Positions 8,130-17,161 of a stretch of 64,000 nucleotides of DNA are shown in pieces. The translations under genes were made by a program, and so were the position numbers. Within the stretch, counting starts at the first letter, position 1. Each line of letters starts with the position of its first letter. The notes beneath the pieces are model-generated. The model was not told the origin of the DNA. It searched no databases and worked only from the letters and a program-made list of their open reading frames with translations. Source of the stretch: Chitinophaga caeni (GTDB lineage: Bacteria; Bacteroidota; Bacteroidia; Chitinophagales; Chitinophagaceae); assembly GCF_002557795.1 (NCBI RefSeq), contig NZ_CP023777.1, forward strand, positions 1,116,001 to 1,180,000, given 5' to 3'.

Positions 8130-11100
8130 TTAATTATAACTCAAGGGTTCCATATCTTTTTCCTTCACCGGCGCATACATCTTTTGACGGATGTATCGTT
8201 TGCTAGATTGTTTGCCCCATCCGAATTTCTGCATGATCCTATCCACGATAGCATATACAACAGGAACAACGATCAAGGTTAAGAACATCGAACTGATCAA
8301 ACCTCCGATGATAACCCAGGCCAAACCATTCTTAGTAGAGGCCGTACCACCCGTTGCTAACGCGATCGGCAACATACCGATCACCATCGCGATGGTAGTC
8401 ATCAGGATCGGGCGAAGACGGGCATTGTTCGCATGGATCAAGGCTTCATATGTGCTTTGTCCTTCTTCTTTCATCTGGTTCGTAAAGTCGACCAGGATGA
8501 TGGCATTCTTCGCCACGAGACCGATCAACATGATCACACCCAAGATCGTGAAGATGTTCAAAGTATTATTTGTTAATGCCAAGGCAAGCAAGGCCCCGAT
8601 AATGGATAGCGGGATCGAGAATAATACCACGAAAGGATAAATATAGTTATCATACAGGGCAACCATGATCAGGTATACCATGATGATGGAAATCAACAAG
8701 GCAGTACCCAAGGTGCTGAAGGAATCTCCTTGGTTTTCGGCATCACCGCCGAATACATAAGATACGCCAACAGGTTTGGACATGGTTTCCAAAGCCTTAG
8801 CGAACTCTGCCGTGATGGTACCGGACGGTCTGCCGATCGCTTGGGATTGTACGGAAACAGAAGTACTTTTATCCCGGCGCTCCAAGCGGCTCGGTCCTGA
8901 ACCCTCCGTTACTTCGGCAAACTGTGATAATTTCACCAACTCACCCTTGTTGTTCACGAAAGAAATATTTCTAACATCGTTGATATTTTTCCGATTGAAA
9001 TTATCAAAACGGATGTTGATGTCGTATTCATATTCACCTTGACGGAATTTCACTTTTGAATCGTCCGCCGTTCCGCTGAATGCGGTCTGCATAGTTCCTC
9101 CCACGGTTTCCAAGGTCAGTCCCAATGCACTCATCTTATCACGGTCAACCTGCACATTGATTTCAGGGTTACCGTCTTCAACCGATAATTTAACCTCGCT
9201 CGTACCTTCTATGGTTTGCAGTTTAGCCATGGCTTTCTTTGCGAAGCTCATTACCGTATCCAGGTCGTTACCCATCACAACCAACTCCACCGGCGCTCTT
9301 TGGGCAGTACCCAAGATACTCACGGGGGTTGTTTTAACCTTTACACCGGGAAGTTGCGCTGCCAACTCTTTCTTCACCTTGGTGGCGAAGATATCGGAAG
9401 CGTCATTACGATGTTTTTCATCGACCAACAGGACGGTGATTTCAGATTTATATACAGTAGCCTGCGAAGTACCGAAACCATCTTCACTCGTCTGACCAAC
9501 AGTCGTGATTAACGAAGTCACTTCAGGTTTTTTGCTTAATACCTGTTCGGCCTTCAAAGTGGCTTGGTTCGTTTGTTCCAGGGAAGCATCTTTCGGCAAT
9601 TCCAACATCACGATGAATTGACCGCGGTCACCTTGAGGAATGAACTCACCACCGATATAACCTTTCGCTAACAACATGAATGAAGCTACGAGCATCACGA
9701 TGGAGATAACGATGGTCATCAATTTATGTTTCAACGCCCATTTCAATAATCCGGTCATCCAAGCGGTGAATTTATCCAGTTGGCGTTCGAACCAGAGGAT
9801 GAATTTTTGGAAGATGTTTTTCCCGGTCATATGCTCCAGCTTACCGAAGCGGGAAGACAATAACGGTACGATGGTGAAAGAGGCGAGCAAACTTAACATC
9901 GTGGAAATCATCACCACCACGCAGAACTCTCTCAGGATCTTGGACACCAATTCATTGGTTAACGAGATCGGCAAGAATACCACCACGATTACCAGGGTGA
10001 TCGAAGTAACGGTGAAACCGATTTCCTTCACCCCGTCAAAAGCCGCACGTACCTTATTTTTACCCATCTCCATGTGGCGGTAAATATTCTCCAATACCAC
10101 GATGGCATCATCCACCAATATACCTACTACCAGGGAAAGGCCCAGCAAGCTCATCAGGTTCAGCGAGAAGCCCATGATCTTCATACCGATAAAGGTCGCG
10201 ATCAGGGATGCCGGGATCGAGATCATCACGAACAGGGCGCTTCTCAAACTGTGCAAGAATAACAACATCACGGCAGCCACCAACACGATCGCGATGATCA
10301 AGTCATGAATTACCGAATCTGCCGATTCTAAGGTAAAAGTAGAAGAGTCGTTCGCCACATCGATATGCAAATTACTGGCGGCATATTCCTTTTCCATTTG
10401 CGCGATGGCTTTGTGCATCTCTTCACTTACCACCACTGCGTTGGCATCTGTTTGTTTTTGTACGGATAACGCGATCGCGCTTTTACTGTCTACGCGGGCA
10501 ATCTTTTCGGCGTCTTTATGCGTGTCTTGTACATCGGCAACGTCACCGAGACGGATTTGTGTTCCATCGGGCGTAGTCGTCAGTACGAGATCACGTAATT
10601 GATCCACCGATTTATATTTACCGGCCAAGCGGATCAGGATTTGTTGATCCAAGGTTTTTACTTTACCCGTAGGGAAGTCAAGGTTGGCATTGGTAATGAT
10701 ATTTCTAACCTGTAAAATAGAGAGCTTATACGCTTCCAATTTTTTAGGATCGATATTAATTTGAACTTCCCTTTCTTCACCACCTGTCAATGATATCTGG
10801 GCCACACCCGGTAAACGGGATAATGCAGGTTGAATTTTTTTATCGACCAAGTCGTAAAAAGTCCTGGCATCCATGTTGGCCGTGGCGGCCAAGGTCATGA
10901 TGGGCAAATCATCCAGTGAGAATTTATTTAAGGATGGCGGTTTTGCATCCGTAGGTAAATCAGCCAAGATGGCGTTCACTTTCCGTTGAGCATCTTGCAA
11001 GCCGATATCTACATCGGCATCATTATTTAATTCCACGGTAACCACGGATAAGCTTTCTGAAGATTTAGAAGTAATCTTCTTAATCTTTTCCATGGAAGCC

Positions 11101-11312
11101 ACGGCATCCTCAATCTTTTTAGTGATGGTACTTTCCACTTCCTGCGGCGAGGCGCCGGGGTAAATCGTGGAGATGGTAACGATCGGGGAGGAGAACTTGG
11201 GCAACAATTCGTAGTTCAACGATTTGTAGCTGATAACCCCCAGCAACGTTAATATGGTAAACAACACCACGACGATGGTGGGCCGTTTAATGGATATTTC
11301 TGTAATCTTCAT
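8130..11312 (-). CDS. RND multidrug efflux transporter (AcrB/HAE-1 type)
   Basis: 1060 residues, full length for an inner-membrane RND pump. The N-terminus MKITEISIKRPTIVVVLF is the usual first transmembrane helix. Two large periplasmic loops alternate with two six-helix blocks. Transmembrane helix 4 carries the proton-relay pair in VGILVDDAIVVLENI, and the second half contains GVIMLIGLVAKNAIILVDF. It exports amphiphilic compounds by proton antiport together with the adaptor and channel encoded just upstream. Last gene of the tetR-tetR-tolC-adaptor-pump operon. Substrates are unknown. Confidence 0.95.
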   Translation of the reverse strand: MKITEISIKRPTIVVVLFTILTLLGVISYKSLNYELLPKFSSPIVTISTIYPGASPQEVESTITKKIEDAVASMEKIKKITSKSSESLSVVTVELNNDADVDIGLQDAQRKVNAILADLPTDAKPPSLNKFSLDDLPIMTLAATANMDARTFYDLVDKKIQPALSRLPGVAQISLTGGEEREVQINIDPKKLEAYKLSILQVRNIITNANLDFPTGKVKTLDQQILIRLAGKYKSVDQLRDLVLTTTPDGTQIRLGDVADVQDTHKDAEKIARVDSKSAIALSVQKQTDANAVVVSEEMHKAIAQMEKEYAASNLHIDVANDSSTFTLESADSVIHDLIIAIVLVAAVMLLFLHSLRSALFVMISIPASLIATFIGMKIMGFSLNLMSLLGLSLVVGILVDDAIVVLENIYRHMEMGKNKVRAAFDGVKEIGFTVTSITLVIVVVFLPISLTNELVSKILREFCVVVMISTMLSLLASFTIVPLLSSRFGKLEHMTGKNIFQKFILWFERQLDKFTAWMTGLLKWALKHKLMTIVISIVMLVASFMLLAKGYIGGEFIPQGDRGQFIVMLELPKDASLEQTNQATLKAEQVLSKKPEVTSLITTVGQTSEDGFGTSQATVYKSEITVLLVDEKHRNDASDIFATKVKKELAAQLPGVKVKTTPVSILGTAQRAPVELVVMGNDLDTVMSFAKKAMAKLQTIEGTSEVKLSVEDGNPEINVQVDRDKMSALGLTLETVGGTMQTAFSGTADDSKVKFRQGEYEYDINIRFDNFNRKNINDVRNISFVNNKGELVKLSQFAEVTEGSGPSRLERRDKSTSVSVQSQAIGRPSGTITAEFAKALETMSKPVGVSYVFGGDAENQGDSFSTLGTALLISIIMVYLIMVALYDNYIYPFVVLFSIPLSIIGALLALALTNNTLNIFTILGVIMLIGLVAKNAIILVDFTNQMKEEGQSTYEALIHANNARLRPILMTTIAMVIGMLPIALATGGTASTKNGLAWVIIGGLISSMFLTLIVVPVVYAIVDRIMQKFGWGKQSSKRYIRQKMYAPVKEKDMEPLSYN

Positions 11313-11349
11313 TGTTCAATGTTTTGAATCATGCTGTCAAACCCTTAGC

Positions 11350-12423
11350 TTATTTAGCTTCTGCTGTTTGTAAGCTCACCTTGGAGCCATCCACCAGGTT
11401 AATTTGTCCGCTGGTAATTACGGTATCACCTTCGTTCAATCCTTCACGAATTTCAACCCTGTCACCGTAAATATTTCCGGCAACAACTTTTTTCAACTTA
11501 GCGATGCCTTTTTCCATAACGAACACCTGGTTGCTTTTCACACCACCCACGAAAGCATTGCGGGAGATGATGATAGCAGGCTGCATTTGAGGCATTTCAA
11601 AATTGGCAGAACCGTACATTCCGGCTTTCAACGTTTTGCCGGATACGTTATCAACCACCATTTCAACAGGATAATTCAAGGTATTATCCCCTTTAGAAGC
11701 GATGAAAGTAATTACACCGGTATATGAAGTTTCTGGGAATACATTCGTTGTGATTTTCACTTGATCACCCTTATCGAGGTGAATCACCTGGGCTTCGGGC
11801 ACAGACACTACCAACTTCAACTTGGAAACATCCACGATATCAAACATCTTGTTACCGGGGGAGAGGTAAGTACCGAGCTCCACGTACTTGGCATTGATGA
11901 CACCGGATATCGGCGCTTTCACGTAAGTATCGTTTACCCTGCGTTGAGCAGCATCCAACCTGGCTTGCGCCAATTTATATTCAGTTTTTGAATCGTCTAA
12001 TTGTTTTTGAGTAACCCCGCCGGTTTCAAATGCCTTTTCATTCCTTTGCTTATCCAGCGTAATTTTATCTAGGTTTACTTTAGCTTGTTGCAATTCGGTA
12101 TTGAGCAACTCGTCATCCACCCTTACCAATAATTGGCCTTTAGAAACGACGCTACCTTCTTTTACGAGTAATTGGGTAATTCTGCCGGACACCTCGCTGG
12201 AGAAAGTCAGTTCCCTGATCGGTTCGAAATTACCGTTCGCGGTAAAGTTGCGATCAAATTCTACTTTAGCCACTTTTTCCACCAACACGGGTATAACCCC
12301 GTTATTACTTTCCTTTACGAAATCCGTTTTTTCGATATTGGCAGCTTTATTAGCATTCAGTTTCCACATAATGAAAGCCAAAGCACCAATAGTAAGAACG
12401 CCGTAGATGATAATTTTCTTCAT
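11350..12423 (-). CDS. RND efflux periplasmic adaptor (membrane fusion protein)
   Basis: 357 residues with an N-terminal membrane anchor (IIIYGVLTIGALAFIMW). A split lipoyl/biotinyl-like domain is visible: SSEVSGRITQLLVKEGSVVSKGQLLVRVDD before the coiled-coil hairpin (about 100-160), then YVKAPISGVINAKYVELGTYL after it. Beta-barrel and membrane-proximal domains follow. The adaptor links the RND pump to the TolC-like channel across the periplasm. It starts 9 nt after the stop of the channel gene and is followed 37 nt later by the pump, consistent with one transcript. Confidence 0.93.
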   Translation of the reverse strand: MKKIIIYGVLTIGALAFIMWKLNANKAANIEKTDFVKESNNGVIPVLVEKVAKVEFDRNFTANGNFEPIRELTFSSEVSGRITQLLVKEGSVVSKGQLLVRVDDELLNTELQQAKVNLDKITLDKQRNEKAFETGGVTQKQLDDSKTEYKLAQARLDAAQRRVNDTYVKAPISGVINAKYVELGTYLSPGNKMFDIVDVSKLKLVVSVPEAQVIHLDKGDQVKITTNVFPETSYTGVITFIASKGDNTLNYPVEMVVDNVSGKTLKAGMYGSANFEMPQMQPAIIISRNAFVGGVKSNQVFVMEKGIAKLKKVVAGNIYGDRVEIREGLNEGDTVITSGQINLVDGSKVSLQTAEAK

Positions 12424-12432
12424 GGCTATAGA

Positions 12433-13788
12433 TTAGTTTAAGAGTGTTTTAAGGTTACCGTTAGATTTAATAAGATCAATTTCAGCGAGCTTGTATTGTA
12501 ACAAGGCTTCATTGTAGCTGCGTTGTGCTTCCGCCATGGAAGTTTCCGCGTTGAGCAATTCGGTGAGATCTGTCAAACCCAACTCGTAATTGCTCTTGGT
12601 AGAAGTATAAACCTCTTCGGCCAACTCCACGTTTTCCCTTTGTGAACGGATGGTGTTAAGGTTATTGCTCAATTTCAACTTGGCATTAGCATAATCTGTT
12701 GCCAATGATAATTGGGATTCAGATTTGGCCATATCGAGTTGCTTGATGGTAGCTTCCGCCTGTTGAACGCGGGAGCGGCGGGCAAATCCATCGAAAATGG
12801 GTATTTTAACATTCAAACCTACGGAAGCCATACCGAACCAATTGGCGGTTGAGTTTCCTTTGAACAGGTCGAACTTATTACTCATCCCGTTGTAAGAATA
12901 ATTGCCCTTGAGAGAAACGGTGGGGTAATACTCAGCGATGTAAGCCTTTCTTTGCAATTGCTGTAATTCTTGTTCCTTTTCTATCAGTTTATATTCCGTC
13001 CTGTTTCCAAAATTAAATACACCCCAATCTATATTACCCTCCGTTGCCTTCTCAATATCTTCCAAGGTAACGACCGGGAAAGTCAACGAAGCATCGTTAG
13101 GCATCCCCATTACCTGTTTCAATAAATTTGTTTGTTCTTCTACTGTATTCAGCAGGTTATTTTTCTCAGTTGTAGCGTTTACTAAGTTTACCTTGATCCT
13201 GTCGAGGTCGATCCTTCTAGCCAAGCCATTTTCAAATTGCGTAGTGGTTGTTTTTACAAGTTGTTTAAACTTGTCGATGTTCGATTCCACCACTTTAATT
13301 TTCTGGTTAGTTAATAATACGGTGAAGTAAGACCTGGCTACATTGTAGATCACGTCTTCCTCGGATTTAGCCGTTTGCAAAGCATAGTAAGCTTCCCCGC
13401 TCTTGGCAGCTTTCAAGCCGGTAAACACGCTGGCATTGTAGAGCTGCTGGGTCAAGTCGCCGGAAAGGGTACTATTATAAGTGGTACCGGCTTCGATGAT
13501 GGTAGTTTCCCCGGGCTTGCCTTGCAGTTCGCCGGGAAGCACTAATTTCTGTTTGAGTAAATTATCGGTGAGACTAGCATTACCATTGATTTGCGGTAAA
13601 GCCTGGGCTTTCACTTCTTTAGTTTTCAGCTTACCGATTTCTTCATTGACACGGGTTTGTTGTAGCCGCTGGTTGTTTTTAAGCGCGTATTGCAAACATT
13701 CTTTCAATGTGAGCGGTTGTTCTTGCGCTTTGACCTGCGAAACACCTAATCCAATGAGTAGAATTAAGGATAATTTCAACCTTTTCAT
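12433..13788 (-). CDS. TolC-family outer-membrane efflux channel
   Basis: 451 residues with a signal peptide (LKLSLILLIGLGVSQVKA) and two repeated OEP domains rich in long heptad-like helices. The start of repeat 1 is QPLTLKECLQYALKNNQRLQQTRV. The conserved C-terminal region contains YELGLTDLTELLNAETSMAEAQRSYNEALLQYKLA, the standard TolC signature. It forms the trimeric outer-membrane channel of the tripartite pump. It sits between the second tetR gene (26-nt gap) and the adaptor gene (9-nt gap). Confidence 0.93.
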   Translation of the reverse strand: MKRLKLSLILLIGLGVSQVKAQEQPLTLKECLQYALKNNQRLQQTRVNEEIGKLKTKEVKAQALPQINGNASLTDNLLKQKLVLPGELQGKPGETTIIEAGTTYNSTLSGDLTQQLYNASVFTGLKAAKSGEAYYALQTAKSEEDVIYNVARSYFTVLLTNQKIKVVESNIDKFKQLVKTTTTQFENGLARRIDLDRIKVNLVNATTEKNNLLNTVEEQTNLLKQVMGMPNDASLTFPVVTLEDIEKATEGNIDWGVFNFGNRTEYKLIEKEQELQQLQRKAYIAEYYPTVSLKGNYSYNGMSNKFDLFKGNSTANWFGMASVGLNVKIPIFDGFARRSRVQQAEATIKQLDMAKSESQLSLATDYANAKLKLSNNLNTIRSQRENVELAEEVYTSTKSNYELGLTDLTELLNAETSMAEAQRSYNEALLQYKLAEIDLIKSNGNLKTLLN

Positions 13789-13814
13789 GAGTAACGTTTA
13801 TTGCGTATTGTGTT

Positions 13815-14438
13815 TTATTCTTCTTCGTTGATGTTTAAATATTTATTCACCAGTTTATGTCCTTTCAAGGTGGCAATGCCATGGATATAATGCGCGGCCA
13901 CCTGGTATAAAACTTCGTGTAAATCGAACTTGGCTACCGGGAAATGTTGCGGGTTAAAAGCGCTGTCTAGCTGTAGCAATCGCATATGCCTGATCACCGG
14001 GATATTGATATTTTTCCTATACAGCCCTTCTTCCATTCCCCTTTCCAAGTTCTTGCTTAAATAATCGGCCAAGAACCCTTCTTTAAATTCCATTATCACT
14101 TTCCATGAGGAGGGGAAATATTTTTCAACCTCGTACAGCAAAACCGGGTTGACGGTTTTCACCATTTTTTCGGTGTGCTCGAGGCCAAACACCAATTCTT
14201 CAATTGCATTCTTCGCCTGGCCATTAGTAGTCATAATATCATCTAAATGGCATTTCAACATGAAGGTGATGGCCTCTTGCACTAGTTCATTCTTATCTTC
14301 AAAATGTTCGTACAAGGTTTTCTTCGAGATGCCGCATTCCCTTGAAATATCATTCATGGTAATACTTTTAGCACCGTAAGTCATAAACATGCGCAATGCT
14401 ACATCTAAGATTCTCTCTTGTGTTCCTGTTTGTTGCAT
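13815..14438 (-). CDS. TetR-family regulator, second of a tandem pair
   Basis: 207 residues. The N-terminal HTH is at about 9-55 (ILDVALRMFMTYGAKSITMNDISRECGISKKTLYEHFEDKNELV), followed by an all-helical ligand-binding domain without recognisable motifs. It probably controls the efflux operon it belongs to. Its start is only 2 nt after the stop of the other tetR gene, so both are translated from one transcript. The two proteins share the HTH layout but differ strongly in the ligand domain, so they are not a recent duplication. Confidence 0.88.
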   Translation of the reverse strand: MQQTGTQERILDVALRMFMTYGAKSITMNDISRECGISKKTLYEHFEDKNELVQEAITFMLKCHLDDIMTTNGQAKNAIEELVFGLEHTEKMVKTVNPVLLYEVEKYFPSSWKVIMEFKEGFLADYLSKNLERGMEEGLYRKNINIPVIRHMRLLQLDSAFNPQHFPVAKFDLHEVLYQVAAHYIHGIATLKGHKLVNKYLNINEEE

Positions 14439-14440
14439 GG

Positions 14441-15055
14441 CTATTTTTTAAGTCCTTCTACGAATATTTTTAATAATTGTTTCTGCCTATGTACGAGCAC
14501 CTTGGCTTGTTCTTCGTCCAGGTCCTCGGTAATTTTCGTAGACATATCCTGGATGAAGCAATAACGTAACCCTATCCACGCGTGAAACAGCAGGTTGGCC
14601 GTTTCTTCCGGATCTACTGCTTTAAACTCACCCTTTTCAATGCCCTTGGAGATGATTTTAACGATGACCGCCATTTCACGTTTCTTCGCTTCCTTGATTT
14701 CCTCGTGGAACACCTTAATCGCTTCATCATTGATCAGCTTGAACAACTCAAGCCTGCAAAAGCGCTGGATAAATTCGTTCCTGATAGCGATCACATTCTC
14801 CAGCGATGCCACGGCCGATTCTACCTTCCCGGCTTCCTTCTCCAAGGCAGCTAAGTAATAATCCCCGATTTTTGAGATCACTGCTAAGTGTACACTTTTT
14901 TTATCCGGGAAATAATAATATAAAGACGCCTTGGAGCAACTGAGATCCTCCGCGATTTCCGTCATAGTGGTTTTGGATGCACTATAATGGGTGAATCTTC
15001 TTAGGGCGGCCTCGATGATCCTTTCTCTCATTTCGTCTTTATTCTCTGTATGCAT
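14441..15055 (-). CDS. TetR-family regulator, first gene of the efflux operon
   Basis: 204 residues. The HTH lies at about 10-57 (RIIEAALRRFTHYSASKTTMTEIAEDLSCSKASLYYYFPDKKSVH) and is followed by a helical effector domain (NEFIQRFCRLELFKL, LLFHAWIGLRYCF). It is the promoter-proximal gene of the operon, directly downstream of palindromes that overlap a -7 box. Autorepression of the whole efflux operon, relieved by a pump substrate, is therefore the likeliest role. The effector is unknown. Confidence 0.88.
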   Translation of the reverse strand: MHTENKDEMRERIIEAALRRFTHYSASKTTMTEIAEDLSCSKASLYYYFPDKKSVHLAVISKIGDYYLAALEKEAGKVESAVASLENVIAIRNEFIQRFCRLELFKLINDEAIKVFHEEIKEAKKREMAVIVKIISKGIEKGEFKAVDPEETANLLFHAWIGLRYCFIQDMSTKITEDLDEEQAKVLVHRQKQLLKIFVEGLKK

Positions 15056-15061
15056 TCAGTA

Positions 15062-15100
15062 TTTGACTTTTTTAGTTACAAAGTCAAAAGTATAACTTTT
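15062..15100 (-). promoter_or_regulatory. Efflux-operon promoter with overlapping palindromic operators
   Basis: The plus strand shows TTTGACTTT (15062-15070) and AAAGTCAAA (15080-15088), a perfect 9-bp inverted repeat, and AAAAGT-ATA-ACTTTT at 15086-15100. On the minus strand TACTTTTG (15092-15085) is an exact TAnnTTTG -7 box lying inside these palindromes, about 30 nt before the first tetR start. This arrangement fits TetR autorepression. Confidence 0.5.
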
Positions 15101-15519
15101 TTGAAATTTGGTAACATAAGTTGACCTTTTTTCAGGGATTTAACATTTCCTTCACAGTCTTAAATATGATAAAAACAGGGTGGGTTTCCAAAAAAACATA
15201 TTGAAAATCAATTTTTTATAAACACTTTGTAAACTTTTATAAGTACAGTAGTTTCCGTTCACGGAAAATGTCGATTTTAACAGAAGATAACATTTGGTGG
15301 CTTTTTTAGGTTGTTGTTTGTGGAGTGATGGATACTGACTATTTGGGTCGAAAAGTCAAAAATATCACGGATTTTTTGGGATTTAGGGATTTCACGGATG
15401 CTTTTTTGCGGATGATTTTTTGCGGATGATATTGGCGAGATAGTTAGTGGGGTGATGGTTAGTGGGGGAGACGGGAGTAGATAATTGAGGGGTGCGGTGG
15501 ATACGAGGTATTATTAAGC
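15101..15519. other. Gene-free region upstream of the efflux operon, with short repeats
   Basis: No coding frame of note. Around 15366-15400 there is a degenerate repetition of TCACGGAT / GGGATTT units. At 15402-15429 a 14-bp unit TTTTTTGCGGATGA is repeated exactly twice in tandem. It may be a decayed copy of an interspersed repeat; other copies are not present in this window. Confidence 0.45.
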
Positions 15520-15546
15520 ATTAAGCCGGCTGGGAGCCGGCTTAAT
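15520..15546. terminator. Terminator hairpin after the aminotransferase gene
   Basis: Perfect 12-bp stem ATTAAGCCGGCT / AGCCGGCTTAAT with a 3-nt loop, 30 nt downstream of the aminotransferase stop. The A/T flanks can serve either direction. Confidence 0.7.
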
Positions 15547-15575
15547 TTTATGTTTGCAATGTGTTGTTTTTATTT

Positions 15576-16835
15576 TTAGTTTAATTTTTCCAGGGCGGCT
15601 TGCAGGGCGGATAACATGGCGGGTATTTCTTCTTTTACGCATGTTCCCACGCTCAGGCGATACCAGGGAGAGGTTTTCGCTGCACCAAAGGCATTAAATG
15701 GTACAATGCCCAGTTTCGCTTCGTTCAAGATGTAGGATGTTACCGCGGCTTGATCTTTTAATTCGGTTCCATCGGCTGTTTTCTTGCCCACAAGATCCAG
15801 TTTTATAGTTAGGTAGATGGCTGCTTGTGGGGCGATGGCATCTACTTGGTGGCCGGCGGCTTTTAATTTATTGAACCCTTCATAGATTTTTACAAGGCGC
15901 TCCTCGATCTCACTTTTGAAGTGGGAGAGGTATTTATCCACGTTTTCCCTTTGAACCAGGTAGCGGGCGGCAGCTTTTTGCTCTGCCATCGGGCTCCAGG
16001 CTCCCACATGCGAAAGGATCGCTTTCATTTTTCCAATCACGTTGGCTGGTCCTAAGGCCCATCCAACCCTTACACCTGTCGAGGCAAAGGCCTTACTCAT
16101 ACCGTCGATGAAAATGGTGTATTTCTTCATTTCGGGACGCAATGAAACCGGGTTGTAATGCACTGTATCTCCAAATGTCAATACCCAGTACATTTGGTCA
16201 AACATTACGAATAAAGGCTTTTCATCGTCACCGCGGGATTTATTTTCCTCCAGCACCAGGTCACAGATCTCTTCCAATTGTTGTTTGCCGAAAGTAGTTC
16301 CCGTAGGATTTTGGGGAGAACATAAAGCCAATAAGGTAGCCCCCTTCAACAAGGGTTTAAGTTCTGCCGCCGTCGGCATAAAATTATTTCCAGGGGTAGT
16401 TTCCAAAACTACGTGTTCTGCTTCCAGGAAATGTGTATAGTGGTTATTATTCCAAGAAGGGGTAGCGTATATCACTTTCTCGCCGCGGTCTACCAGTGTC
16501 CGGTAAGTTGCATAAATGATCGGGCGACCGCCACAAGAAATAACAATTTCACTGGTAGGATCGTAGTTTAACCCTTCCCTTTCATGAATGAAGCCTCCTA
16601 CGGCTTTCCGCAATTCAAGGATGCCGTCAGCAGGAGGATAATTCGTATAATGCTCTTGGTAAGCCTTCGTGATTTCTTGCTCAAACTCAACGGGGATGGG
16701 GAACACCTTGGGATCAAAATCACCGATCGTAAAGTTGTATATTTTTTCACCCTTGGCCATCTTCTCCTTAATCTCACCGGCCAATTTAATAATTTCAGAT
16801 CCAATAAGCGTTTCGGCTAAATGAGATAGTTTCAT
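15576..16835 (-). CDS. Class I/II PLP-dependent aminotransferase (aspartate-aminotransferase-like)
   Basis: 419 residues, fold type I. Substrate and PLP segments are recognisable: NFTIGDFDPKVFPIP near the N-terminus, VISCGGRPIIYATYRTL, CSPQNPTGTTF, and the PLP-binding Lys in FIDGMSKAFASTGVRVGWALGP. It transfers amino groups between an amino acid and a 2-oxo acid; the substrate is probably aspartate or an aromatic amino acid, but this cannot be fixed from sequence. ATG 16835 (MKLSHLAETL) is the natural start; the 31-residue upstream extension does not resemble the family. Confidence 0.85.
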   Translation of the reverse strand: MKLSHLAETLIGSEIIKLAGEIKEKMAKGEKIYNFTIGDFDPKVFPIPVEFEQEITKAYQEHYTNYPPADGILELRKAVGGFIHEREGLNYDPTSEIVISCGGRPIIYATYRTLVDRGEKVIYATPSWNNNHYTHFLEAEHVVLETTPGNNFMPTAAELKPLLKGATLLALCSPQNPTGTTFGKQQLEEICDLVLEENKSRGDDEKPLFVMFDQMYWVLTFGDTVHYNPVSLRPEMKKYTIFIDGMSKAFASTGVRVGWALGPANVIGKMKAILSHVGAWSPMAEQKAAARYLVQRENVDKYLSHFKSEIEERLVKIYEGFNKLKAAGHQVDAIAPQAAIYLTIKLDLVGKKTADGTELKDQAAVTSYILNEAKLGIVPFNAFGAAKTSPWYRLSVGTCVKEEIPAMLSALQAALEKLN

Positions 16836-17161
16836 AACCAAGATTTTTTTAATGTGATTATTAGTTTTTTGCGCCCGCAAAACTAACCCTATTCCATATA
16901 TTCTCAAAAAACGAAGCGATTCATTCAAATATTTTAAAACAATTCTAACATTAATTAAAAATCGTCAATAAACGATTCTAAAACTGTCAAAATATTCAAG
17001 TGCGGTTAGCAATTTTAATATAGCCCTGGCATGGGGCCGGACTATATTGTTAACACACGATCGTTGAAAGAGTGTTAATAAATAAGTGGGTACGGGTTAC
17101 GGTGAATTACAATTCTTTCTATCTTTGTTTGCATTAAACATAACTTATAGCAAGTAACCTT
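16836..17161. other. Intergenic region between aminotransferase and dnaN
   Basis: Divergent promoters. No ORF. TTAACAC (17050-17056) and GTGTTAA (17072-17078) form an inverted repeat, and AATCGT-caataa-ACGATT lies near 16960. TATCTTTG at 17120-17127 is an exact -7 box for dnaN. Confidence 0.5.
17120..17127 (+). promoter_or_regulatory. dnaN promoter -7 box
   Basis: TATCTTTG matches TAnnTTTG exactly and lies 34 nt before the dnaN ATG. No clear -33 TTG was found at the usual distance. Confidence 0.5.
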
